Source: Anaeramoeba flamelloides
Lineage: Eukaryota > Metamonada > Anaeramoebidae
NCBI GenBank assembly: GCA_027625915.1
Contig: JANTQA010000063.1
Location: 5,475,501 to 5,539,500 of the forward strand
Reading direction: 5' to 3'
Length of the DNA stretch: 64,000 nucleotides
Of this stretch, positions 1 through 10,099 are shown in pieces (the first letter of the stretch is position 1; each line of letters begins with the position of its first letter). Position numbers and translations under genes: made by a program. The notes beneath the pieces are model-generated. The model saw nothing but the letters and a program-made list of their open reading frames with translations, did not search any database and was not told the DNA's origin.

Positions 1-1384
1 ACTTTGTTTGATAAAAATATTGCAAAACAAATTTTGAAAACAAATTTGTAAAAAAAGGTTACATAAAAAAGAAATAAATAGTAATGAGGCGAGAAATCCA
101 AAATGGTAATAAATTGTTTGTATTCATCAAAATTAAGAAGATAAAGAAAACAAATCTTGGAAAATAGGTTTTTATCGATTATTTTTTTTTTCTATTTTTG
201 ATTTCAACAAATTTATTTGGAAAGGTGATCTTTTCTTTTTTGGTTCTAAAAGAAAATAATTTTTCAAAAAATATGCCTTTTCGGGTCTATTTTCATTGGT
301 TTGTTCTTGGGATAATTCTCAATCATTCACTAGAACACATTTCTTGATTCCAAAAAATAAATACTAAAATCGAAAATTTAATCACAAAAAAAATGTTCAA
401 GAAAGTAAACAATCAAAGATCCAAGACTTTTATCTTTGGTTTAGTGTTAGTTTATAGTTCTTTTCACAAATAGAAGTGTGAACAGTATTTTGGTTTCAAA
501 GTTTCAATATCTCCGCACTCAAAAAATTGTTTTTCATTAATGCTCTTACAATTAAAATTTTTCAAAAATAGTAAAATATGCCTATTTCATGAAAGAATTA
601 GCTTCTAACAAAAGAGAGAACTCAAATTAAAGTATTTTACTATTGAAGGAAAATTATATTCGTGTCCTGTGGTTCAAATGTCTCTAAAAATCCTACTGGT
701 AAAATAATACTAAAAGTTGAACTCATCAATTCAAAATGATCCTTGTAATAAAAAAAAAGCCCATGTATTCCAGTAAAAAAGATGCATTTTGGGATACAAA
801 GTTAAAGGTTGAATAATCAATATGAAGACTTGAAAATTGAAAAATATCTATCTTTGATTAATTTGTGATGCTAAGGTAGATTAGTCGGTAAAATTTCCAA
901 TTTTTTAACAAAATTTTCTAATTAACCGAGATTATTTTTATATATTGGAAATATAATGAAAGGGCAACTATCTGAATTAAAATGGAAACAAAAATAGTCG
1001 ATATTTCTGTTACTATGCCCGATAATTATTGATTTAATTCTTGAAATTTTAAAATAATTGAAAATAATATTACTTTTAGAAGATCTAAATATTAATTTTT
1101 TAAAAACAAAATTTACTATTGAGGTTCTACTTTTTAGATTTGGAAAAGGAAAATTGAAAAAAAAAAATTCCAAATTGTTAATTTTTTGTAGTGATCATTG
1201 TAATAAATTCAATAATTTATTGTACCATAATATTTAGAATAGATTTTTTAGATCTCTTTTGACCAATTACTGATATGAATTGCATTCAATTAGTAGCTCG
1301 TTTTAATTTTAAAGGAATCTATGGTGAAGTTAATCGTTTTAGTAATGAAAATGAATTTTTAAAAAAGAAAAGAAAATTCAAAAT
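1..1384. other. AT-rich noncoding stretch
   Basis: No open frame here looks like protein. Short open frames near 922-1173 and 1275-1622 have the Phe/Asn/Ile/Lys composition expected from random AT-rich DNA, and the second overlaps the longer minus-strand frame that follows. Around 680-710 a short motif resembles the arm of the inverted-repeat element at 58.6-59.4 kb. Confidence 0.5.
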
Positions 1385-2155
1385 TTACCGTAAAAGTTCC
1401 GCTAAATTTGTGTTCATTTGTGAAAATTTAGGAGATATTCTTATAAGAGAGACTAATTTCATTAATTTGATAGAAATTAAATTACTCACTAAAGAATTGA
1501 TGATAATTGTACGCTGCTTGAGAGAAAAATTTCGGAATATTTTGTATCGTTCTTCTTCTTCTTCATACATTAGTAAAGGAAGATTTGTTTCCAAAAATGA
1601 AAGGGTGTTTTTCGAGCTGTAGCTACTCGTAGAAAATTGTTGAGAAGACATCTCAGATTCTACCATAAAAGAAGAATTGATCGTCCAAATTACCAATTTG
1701 AAGCTTTGCTTTTCAATTTGAGATGGCTGATCTTGGTTTAACACTGAAACAATTTTACTGGTGGGCTTTTTGTTTTTTTTTTCATTAATAGGGGTGAATT
1801 GGTCAGAGAACTGTCTTAAATTCTGTATTGTTTCAATCCTAGCAGTCGGAGAAGAGTTTTTGACACGCGGCAAAAATCTGGGGCTAAATTTTGGAGAAAG
1901 TGTTTTATTAATTTTCTTTCGGGAATTATTGTTATTACTATTACTGATCTTGAGAGTTAGGGGGGTGTTGTAGGAGTTTTTTCGATCCAGCGTTTTATTT
2001 TTGATTTTAGATCTCGTGTGAGTACTTCTTGATCGATTTCGATTTTTGGATTTTTTTTGCTTTGCGGGTGTTGTGTCTTGATCTATCGATCTTTTCTTTT
2101 TTTTTATCTTATTTTTACTAAACCCACTTTTAGTTGGAGTAACAGCTTTTACCAA
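1385..2155 (-). CDS. hypothetical basic Ser/Asn/Lys-rich protein
   Basis: I do not recognise this protein. It is a 256-residue frame in DNA where chance frames rarely pass 100 residues, and the local GC is higher than the flanks, which argues that it is coding. The first half is strongly basic (KKKK, RNRSRS and KNKT clusters) with several Ser/Thr-Pro pairs (TPTKS, SPKFSPRF, SPTAR), as in nuclear or chromatin-bound proteins. The second half has a short acidic run (EEEEER, near residue 197) followed by an Ile/Leu-rich stretch. No membrane segment, signal peptide or known domain is visible. A 115-residue plus-strand frame (1275-1622) overlaps its 3' end and is less convincing. Undetected introns could change the ends of the model. 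Confidence 0.45.
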   Translation of the reverse strand: MVKAVTPTKSGFSKNKIKKKKRSIDQDTTPAKQKKSKNRNRSRSTHTRSKIKNKTLDRKNSYNTPLTLKISNSNNNNSRKKINKTLSPKFSPRFLPRVKNSSPTARIETIQNLRQFSDQFTPINEKKNKKPTSKIVSVLNQDQPSQIEKQSFKLVIWTINSSFMVESEMSSQQFSTSSYSSKNTLSFLETNLPLLMYEEEEERYKIFRNFSLKQRTIIINSLVSNLISIKLMKLVSLIRISPKFSQMNTNLAELLR

Positions 2156-2827
2156 ATAAAAAATTTTAAAAAAGAATTTGTTATGAATATGAGTTTTGAA
2201 AAGAAGTTTGTTTTATTTATTTTTTTTGAAAAAAATATTGCAAAAAAAAAAGAAAAAACTTTTCATCAATTAAAAGAACGGTTAAATCAAAAATCTTTTG
2301 TTTGAATTAACTCTAATGAAAGGAAATTTTTTACACATTGAACCAAAATCTAAATAAGTCTAGATATGAATAAATAAAAAAATGATAAATTTTTTGTAAA
2401 AATAGAAAAAAAAATTACAAAGTAAAAAAAAGGAAATTTTGAGTTTTTTCTTTTTCTCTTTAACAATGATTCTTTAAAATTTGATCATGCAATTGTTATT
2501 GGGTGATGTTTCAATCATTTAATTCTTATTATTTAACTTTTCTATTTTTCTTATTTTGACAAAATATAATTATTTATTTTGAAGAGACATACTTTTATTC
2601 AATTAGTATCTTATAGAAATAACATTCTTTTTCTATTTTAAGTGACCATTATTGTTTGAATTTAGGCACTGAATAAATTGAAAATCCAATTCCAAAACTA
2701 AACCACCACCAATATTTGTAAAACAGAGAAATTCATTGTTTGAAAAAAATCTTATTTAATAAATAGTCGGGAGATATTAAATTAGAACTACCAAATAAAT
2801 AAAATTTTTAACAACTTTTATTCATTG

Positions 2828-2960
2828 TAAAATACAAAGATCAAAATTTTCATTCATCTTTCCAAAATAATCTATTAGTCAGAATTATAAAAATAAATCC
2901 TCAGAAGTCTCCAATTCGAAAAGGTAAATGAATATATTAAAAGATGATTTTTTGAATTAA
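2828..2960 (+). repeat. dispersed 130-bp repeat, copy 1
   Basis: This resembles 44088-44205 and, inverted, 47230-47370. The shared core reads AAAGATCAAAATTTTC, then CAT/CAGCTTTCCAAAA, and later CTC-CAATTC-AAAAG. The matching opposite arm (GGAAAGTTGAATG) lies at 3485-3500, on the far side of the palindromic element at 2990-3470. The larger element may therefore have landed inside this one. Ends are approximate. Confidence 0.5.
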
Positions 2961-2989
2961 AAAATTAAATAGTTGAATGATTTTATGTC

Positions 2990-3470
2990 GAGTAGGGAAA
3001 AAAATACGTGACAGGAAAAAAATCCCATACAAGATTTTTAATTGTGGATATTGGTAAAATTATTGTGTAATTTCATTTATTTACAATCAAATCCTTATTA
3101 TAAATAACCAATTTTTCTATGAGATTAGTAATAAACCTACCTAAAGTTCATTAAAGTAATGTGTCTATAGAATATTCAAGTAATTGTTTGATATTCTAAA
3201 GTAGATCAACTTTTTTTGAAAAACAATTGAGTTTTACAGAGGTTTTGAAAAGAGTTTGGAAAATTATAATTTTTATTCTTGTTTTTTGATTGATTGAATG
3301 GTGTTTTGAACAAGTGTGATTTAATTAATCATCATTCTAATAAGTGGGTGAGTTATAATTTGAAAACCTTTGATTCTTAAAAAAAGGATTTGATTGTAAA
3401 TAAATGAAATTACATAAAAATTTTACAAAATACACAATTAAAAAACTAGACTGGGATTTTTTTCACTACT
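2990..3470. mobile_element. palindromic non-autonomous DNA element, family B copy 1
   Basis: The two ends are inverted copies. The left arm runs GTAGGGAAAAAAAT through CAAGATTTTTAATTGTG, and the right arm is its complement ending in TTTCACTAC. The middle is nearly identical to parts of 27736-28790 and 30125-31100, for example TCAAGTAATTGTTTGAT and ATAATTTTTATTCTTG. There is no open frame, so it is a MITE-like element of about 480 bp. It is the only one of the three copies without an internal insertion and so gives the best view of the family. Confidence 0.75.
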
Positions 3471-4851
3471 TTCCCTTATTTTTGGAAAGTTGAATGTAAA
3501 ATTTCGTTCGATTTATTTTGCAACAAATACTACTGTGTATTTTTTATATCCACAAATAAGAAAATAAAATAATCGACAATCAATAATATTTAAGAAAAGT
3601 GGCCTCACCTTAAGGAAGTAAGTAAAATTTACCAGTTCTGAAATTTTTTAATTATATGAACCTTGCTGATATAGATTTTTTTGAGTGTCATAAGATAACT
3701 AAGCTTTGAAACCATAAAATCTTTCACTGCTCTATTTGTGAGAAGGGACAAAGTAAATCAGAAAAAAATCTTTACTTTTTTGAACATTTTTTTTTGGATT
3801 AAATTTTTGGTTTTTTTTAATTAGGTTTTGGATCTTGAAATGTATTATAACAAATAAGTGAAATTAATCAAAAAGTAAAAAAAATATAGACCCAAAAATA
3901 TGAGTATTTGAAACATATCTTTTACTTTCGAATACTTAATAAGAAAGATCACATTTACAGATAAATTTTTTAAAATCAAAAATAAAAAAAAAATCAACAA
4001 AAGTTAATCGTTAAATAAAATTTTTTCTTTATCTTCATAATTTGAGTGAAAACCAAAAAAAATTAAATGTTGGATTACTCACCCTATTACTCTTTAGTAT
4101 TATTTTCCAAAACATATTTATATGCAAATTTGTTTTCAAAAATCAATTTTCAATATTTTTATCAAACCAAGCTGAAACCAAGAATACTCTTTTCAAAGAT
4201 TAAAATAAAGGAATGGAATTCTCGGAATCAAAAAACAGTTACAAAAGATTCAACCCAAAATAAAAGAAAAATTTAGAAAAAAATTCAATCAGATTAGTAT
4301 TATTTTTTAGTTTCATTTTAATGGAAAATAAATAATTATAAAGCCAAAGGAATTTGTCCAATAAATCTTTATTTCTGAAGAGAATTTAAAAAAAATCCAA
4401 TTTTCTCAAATAAAACTAGAGTTAGATACATTAAATGAAAATAGGATTTTGAAATTCCTTTGAGAATTCTTAGAAATAAAAAGTAATTTATTTCTCAAAA
4501 AAAATTCAAACAAAACTATTTACAGGAAGTATTAAAATAAGGTCAATTAAAAAATGAAATAATTGTATCAAATAGTACAGAAAAGATCAAGAAATAAATG
4601 ATTTTTTTTTATTTTTTCAGGATAAATTTTACGATTTTTTTGATTTCCATTTTTTAGTTGGTTAGGTCATTTTTTTATACTAGGATATATTCCACTCTAA
4701 TATTTATTAAAATATTAATTTTATTTAGTTTAAGAGGTAATTTGAATAATTTAGTTTTGGATAAACTGGGCTACTTAAAATTAGTAAAATGTACTTGCCC
4801 CCTTATCAATTTAGAATTAAAAAAAAGTTACTAGTAAAAATCTTAAAATTC

Positions 4852-5012
4852 TTTTAAGGGACTAATCCTCATTAAATTTTTTAACCTAAATTTAATAGAG
4901 ATTGGAAAAAAAATATCCAATTACTTTGATTTGAAACCCCCTATTTATTTTCAATATTAAAGATATTCTTCGATAAGGAATCTTTATTTAGAAATTGGCC
5001 AAAAAAAAATAA
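4852..5012 (+). repeat. dispersed repeat, copy 1
   Basis: About 160 bp match 35108-35265 in reverse orientation at roughly 80 per cent by eye. Shared blocks include ACCTAAATTTAATAGAGATT, TTTATTTTCAATATTAAA and ATTTAGAAATTGGCC. No coding content. Confidence 0.65.
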
Positions 5013-5376
5013 ATAATAATAATAGATACTAATAATTTAACAATTATTGATTGATTAATTGTTTAGATATCATCAATTTTTTTTATTTTTTTTTGATTTT
5101 TTGAATTTATAAGAATATGGGAGTGTATGTGTGTTTGAAATCAGGTTTAGTATCGGTACTCATCCATTTATTATGTTTATTACAGTTAAATATTATATCT
5201 ACTATTTCATTCCAATTATATTTGTAATGGGATACAGTCCATACACTTTTTAACACACACTTCAATTAATCAAATAACATACAAGAAAATAAATTAATAT
5301 ACAATTCTTTAGATTGAGGCACATAAAGTTTTTTATTGAATAATTGTTGAAGTTTTTTTAAAAAAAATATCAATTA

Positions 5377-5574
5377 CAGTCAGTTTCACTTTTAAGGCAC
5401 AAACTTTCTACGAAATTTAAGGCACAAAAAAATCCCATATTAAGGCACAAAATTCAGAATTATTTTTTTTTACAATTTATTTTTGCTAGTATCTGAATTT
5501 TGTGCCTTAATTTGAGATTTTTATTGTGCCTTAAATTTCGTTGAAAGTTTGTGCCTTAAAAGTGAAACTGACTG
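5377..5574. mobile_element. 195-bp MITE, family A copy 1 (Tc1/mariner-like)
   Basis: The terminal inverted repeat begins CAGTCAGTTTCACTTTTAAG and is nearly perfect on the other end. The element is flanked by TA on both sides (5375-5376 and 5575-5576), the target duplication typical of Tc1/mariner transposons. Each arm carries three spaced copies of TTAAGGCAC, probably binding sites for the transposase that moved it. No open frame. Confidence 0.85.
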
Positions 5575-6556
5575 TATTATCAACACTTGCTTTTCATATA
5601 TTATTGTTTTTTTTTTGCAATACGTTGGTTTTTTTGTCTAAATTAAATATTTTTTGTGTAATGAAATATTGTTCTGATCGTACATTAAAAAGTTCTTTGA
5701 CTATAGAAATAATAATAAAAACAAATTATAAAAAAAATAATCGTTGTACTTCTTAAGTTTATTTCTCAGTATAAAAAAAAATAAAATTACAAGATTTATA
5801 TTTATTGAAAATTTATTTCATTGATGAATTTTGAAAGATGAAAAAAAAGTTAAATTTAAATGATATTTCCTTGGCTCTTTTTGTCATTGCATTTTTTCTT
5901 GTAAATAGTAATAATAATAAAAAAATGAATAATTCATTTTAAGAAAAGTGGAATTTCTAAAATTTCTTGAATTTTTTACACCTTTTTCAAACAAAATTGA
6001 AAAATGTAATCTTGTAAATTAAAATTTAAAAGCTTTTTTTTTGTTATTTGCTCGAGAATAATATCATTTGAAACATAATTATTCAGTTTTGTCTGGGTTT
6101 TCATAATTATATCAAATGTGATATCTTTTTTAAAACTATTCACAAAAACAGTATAATTTTGGGGTGTTGTTACATACAAGAACAAATAAAATTGTGGAAA
6201 TGTTATGAACGAATATTGTTGAAGACTGATTCTATTTTCATTGTGTATTAATGGTAATCATATAAGTTTGTTTGTATTCCTTTTTTTATCAATTTTAATC
6301 GCATTTTCATTCATATTAATAAGATTTTTATTAAAAATATTCTAAAAAATCAGAACTAGGGTCCAAAGGGTGGTGATTCTTATTTGGTAAGTACTAAATC
6401 ACAAATTCTATTTTCCATTTTTTATTTATGTGAATTTATATTTCATAATCTTAACATTTTTGTGAAAAATTGTATCTGTTTGAAAAAAAAACAAAACGAA
6501 AAAGCTGTAAATGTCTTAATTCTGTTTTTAATTAAAAATTTATTATATTTTTCATA

Positions 6557-6749
6557 CAGTCAGTTCCACTTTTAAGGTACAAACTTTAAACGAAATTTGA
6601 AACACAAAATAATCTCAAATTAAGGTACAAAATTTTTAATTTTTTTTTAGCCAATTATTTTGCTAGAATCTCAATTTTGTGCCTTAATTGGAGATTGTTT
6701 TGTGCCTTAAATTCGGTAGCAGTTTGTGCCTTAAAAGTGGAACTGGTTG
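6557..6749. mobile_element. 195-bp MITE, family A copy 2
   Basis: Same ends as the copy at 5.4 kb: CAGTCAGTTCCACTTTTAAG on the left and its complement on the right. It is flanked by TA at 6555-6556 and 6750-6751. Several AAGGCAC repeats have drifted (AAGGTAC), so it is older or less constrained than copy 1. Confidence 0.85.
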
Positions 6750-7092
6750 TAAATTAAATTTTTGCTTATTATTTTGTTGATATATAATTTAAGGGGAATA
6801 GTGTAATTAAAAGAGGGAACTTTCTTCGATTTTTAATAATAAAATAACAACTTGTATAATATAAACCCTATTTCAACACGTGTTACTCACCTGAAATAAT
6901 AAATTGAAAAAAGAAAATTTCCTTTAGTATTTATTAACAACTGGAAATCAAATCTGGTATATAAAAATCCGTTTTAAATTATTCCAGAGCTATAAAAACC
7001 TGATATTTTTAAAATAAAAAAATAAATAACAGCAAAAATGGAAAGAAAAATGAGTTTCAATTTTTGAAATGAGGAATACAGATTTTTATTAA

Positions 7093-7286
7093 CAGTCAGT
7101 TCCACTTTTAAGTCACAAATTTCAATGAAAATATAAGGCACAATAAAAATCTCAAATTAAGGCACAGAATTCAGATTCTAGTAAAATAATTGGTAAAAAT
7201 AAAAATTCAAAATTTTGTATATTAATTTGAGTTTTTATGTGTTTCAAATTTCGTTGAAATTTGTGCTTTAAAATTGGAACTGGCTG
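7093..7286. mobile_element. 195-bp MITE, family A copy 3
   Basis: Third copy within 2 kb, with the same CAGTCAGTTCCACTTTTAAG start. The right end is diverged (TTTAAAATTGGAACTGGCTG) and followed by TA. The left flank is AA instead of TA. It is the most decayed of the three. Confidence 0.8.
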
Positions 7287-10099
7287 TACTGAATTTCCAC
7301 TCAAAAAAAGTTGAACAATTGGATTTTTTGCGAAATAATTAAAACGGTAGAATAATTCTAGATAATTTTTATCATTTATTTTTCTTTTTGAAAGACATCA
7401 CAAAGTCCTAATTTTCTAATTATTATTTGTCTTCTCCAAAGATCTTTTTTTTCTACCCAATCTTTTCCAAAAAAAAAAAAAAAAGGAAAAGAAAAGAAAA
7501 AAGAAAAAAAAAATAAAAAGAAAACGAAAAAAAAAAAAGAAAAATAAAGGAATAATAATAACAAGAAACAATAAAAAGTCAAATAAACATTTCAGAAATT
7601 AGGAAAAAAATTTTGATCCAAAAAATTAAATATATTTTTTTGATAGAAATTGTAATAAACCCTCAAAAAAAATACCATTAACATTATATAGTTAGTTAAA
7701 ATTTTGGAAATATAGCTTAGATTAATGAATAAATATCACTTAACAAATAAAAAATGTAAACAATTTTAGTTGAAAGGATTGATTTATTTTATATTTGTCA
7801 ATTATTTTTTGATTTAGAATATAAATTACACATTTTAGGAAAATATTTGCTTGATATTTTTTTTTTATAAAACTAGAATTTGAAAAAATATGGAAAAGGT
7901 CATTCAATTGATCCCCAGTATAATTTTTATAAATGGGGGTTTAAATTCCAAAATAAATTACATAATTTAATAGTTATTTAAAACGAATAGAAGAAACTTA
8001 TATCAAGCAGTATTCTTAGCACATTTGAATGTTTCATAATTTGGCAATATTCATTATTTTTTTTAAAAGAAACTGAATAGAACTTGTTTTTTATTTTTCT
8101 AAAGATATGTAAATTATAAAATTAATTATAGTGAAGCAAAGTGACTTTTAAAACTTTATGTAACAGCTAGGAAAACGTATATGTTGATATATAAAAATAT
8201 TTTTTAAATATTAGTTAAATAAAAGTAAAATATTATCATAAAAATTAATAATACCAATTATCTATCAAAGGTAAATAGTATGTCAAAAATAAAAAAAATT
8301 ATCTTTAATAAAAAATTGAAGAAAAAACTTTATTAATCCTTGTAAAAGAATTTTAAAATGTAAATAATATAAATATTTCATAAATTATGGAAAGTCAAAA
8401 TAAAATAAAATCCTTCTTGTGAGAAATTTCTTGCTCTTCAATACTCTTAAATGTAAAAAACTATCAAAAAATTTTGAGTTCATTTCCAATTTTTGTTCAT
8501 CCATAAAATAGACTTGGAAAAGAGTTATTGGACTTAAATATTTTGAAAAAATAAAACTAGTTTTACATGTTTTCTTAACATTTATACTAAAAAAACACTT
8601 TCTTCTGAGTTAGAGTAAAAAAATTTCCAAAATTTCAAAACCTCGCAAAAATATACATCTATTCATTTGAATTTATTAGTAATTGTATTTAAAAATTCGA
8701 CTTTGAAATTCATTTATTCACAAAATCCTTTTTGTTACATTCCACATATTAATTCCAAAATTTTGATTTATTTGATACAGTGAAGTTTAACTCAATAAAT
8801 TTTAATAAACATCCAAATAAAAGAAATCTAAAGAAGAACTTTTTTAATGAACTTTTTTTTTCTATTAACATTAAATAATACAATTTTATTGATTTCATTT
8901 TGGATAACAAACATTGGTTTGACAATAGAGAAGTGGTTTTTTTTTTCGGGTTAATTATTATTTTATTAAAATTAGTATAAATAAATTCAAAAATTGTGTA
9001 AGCTTGGGATTTTTACTAATTACCTTTTTATTGACTTTTATAAAATTTAAATTTCTCCTAAAAGTATCTTCTCAGTAGTTGTGATCTAAATGTGACAAGA
9101 TTTAAGCTTTCGATAGGTACCCTTTTTACAGTACACTCCTCTTTATCAAATAAGGAACAAAAAAATATTTTTTATGGTCACAATCCTTGAATTTTAATAA
9201 TTATAAATTTTTTTTTTTAGAGTTTGATTCGAGTCAAAAAGAAAAAGATTATGTTTAATTATGGCTAATCATTTTTATGGGTTTTTGATACGTTATTTTG
9301 ATGATTTCATGTGTTATATATGATTTTAAAGTGTACATGAAAAAATTTCAGACTGAATTATCATTTTTCAATTCGAAAATATTCAATATCATTAAGGATT
9401 CTTAATTCACAAAATATATTGTATAAAAAAACACCAATCAAATAAATAAACAACAAAACAAGCATGAAAATCTTTGAAAAATTGATTGGAACAAGATCAA
9501 AGAAAAGTACATTATAAATTTTTTTCTCTTTTCTTATTCAAAGATAAACTCTGAATTAATTTAATTTTTTCTTTATTGTTTATTAAGATCAGAAACCTCC
9601 TTACCAAAAACTTATATTGACAATTATTGCAGCTGTTTTTAAATATTATGTTTCCTTATTTTGTGTTGAGAGGTCGATAAATTATAAAAAGCAAAAAACC
9701 AAAAAGTGGTATTAATCCCCAAAATTTGACTATCTTTGATAAGTTCCCCAAAATCAACACAAAATTCAACTCTGGCACACTAGCACACTAACAGGATAGC
9801 AAAAAATAAAAACCTTTCAAAAATCTTTGTTGAATCAAGTCTTTTGATTTTATTGACAAGAGATCGTTTTTTCTACTTATCTCAATTCAAAAATAAATGT
9901 TTTTTGATAAGAATGTTTAAACTATCCATAATTCTTAGAACTAAATAACTAAATGTATACAAATTCAACAAAACAAAGAGTCTCAACAATTCCTTATTAA
10001 AAATAGTGGAAAAGTTATTTTTTTATTTTTTTTTCTTGACTCTAACAAAAATTAAAAGAAAGAAAAAAAGTTTTAAAGTTTTTTTCCGAGTATATCTTA

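Larger units (their letters stand above)
2156..10099. other. long intergenic region with inverted-repeat elements
   Basis: About 8 kb without a credible gene. It holds one copy each of a 130-bp repeat and a palindromic 0.5-kb element (2.8-3.5 kb), one copy of a repeat also found inverted at 35.1 kb, and three copies of a 195-bp MITE (5.4, 6.6 and 7.1 kb). The rest is AT-rich filler with poly-A/poly-T tracts, including a purine-rich run at 7470-7560. From about 7.6 to 9.7 kb I see nothing recognisable. Confidence 0.6.

Noticed and set aside
1275-1622. 115-residue plus-strand frame, considered as a histone-fold or ribosomal protein
   Set aside because: No family motif can be matched, and the overlapping 256-residue minus frame is longer and fits the local GC better.
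7376-7582. 68-residue Phe/Leu-rich frame on the minus strand
   Set aside because: It is the antisense reading of a purine-rich simple tract and has no sequence complexity.
9215-9250. GATTCGAGTC motif considered as a tRNA T-arm
   Set aside because: No matching acceptor, D-arm or anticodon arm lies around it.
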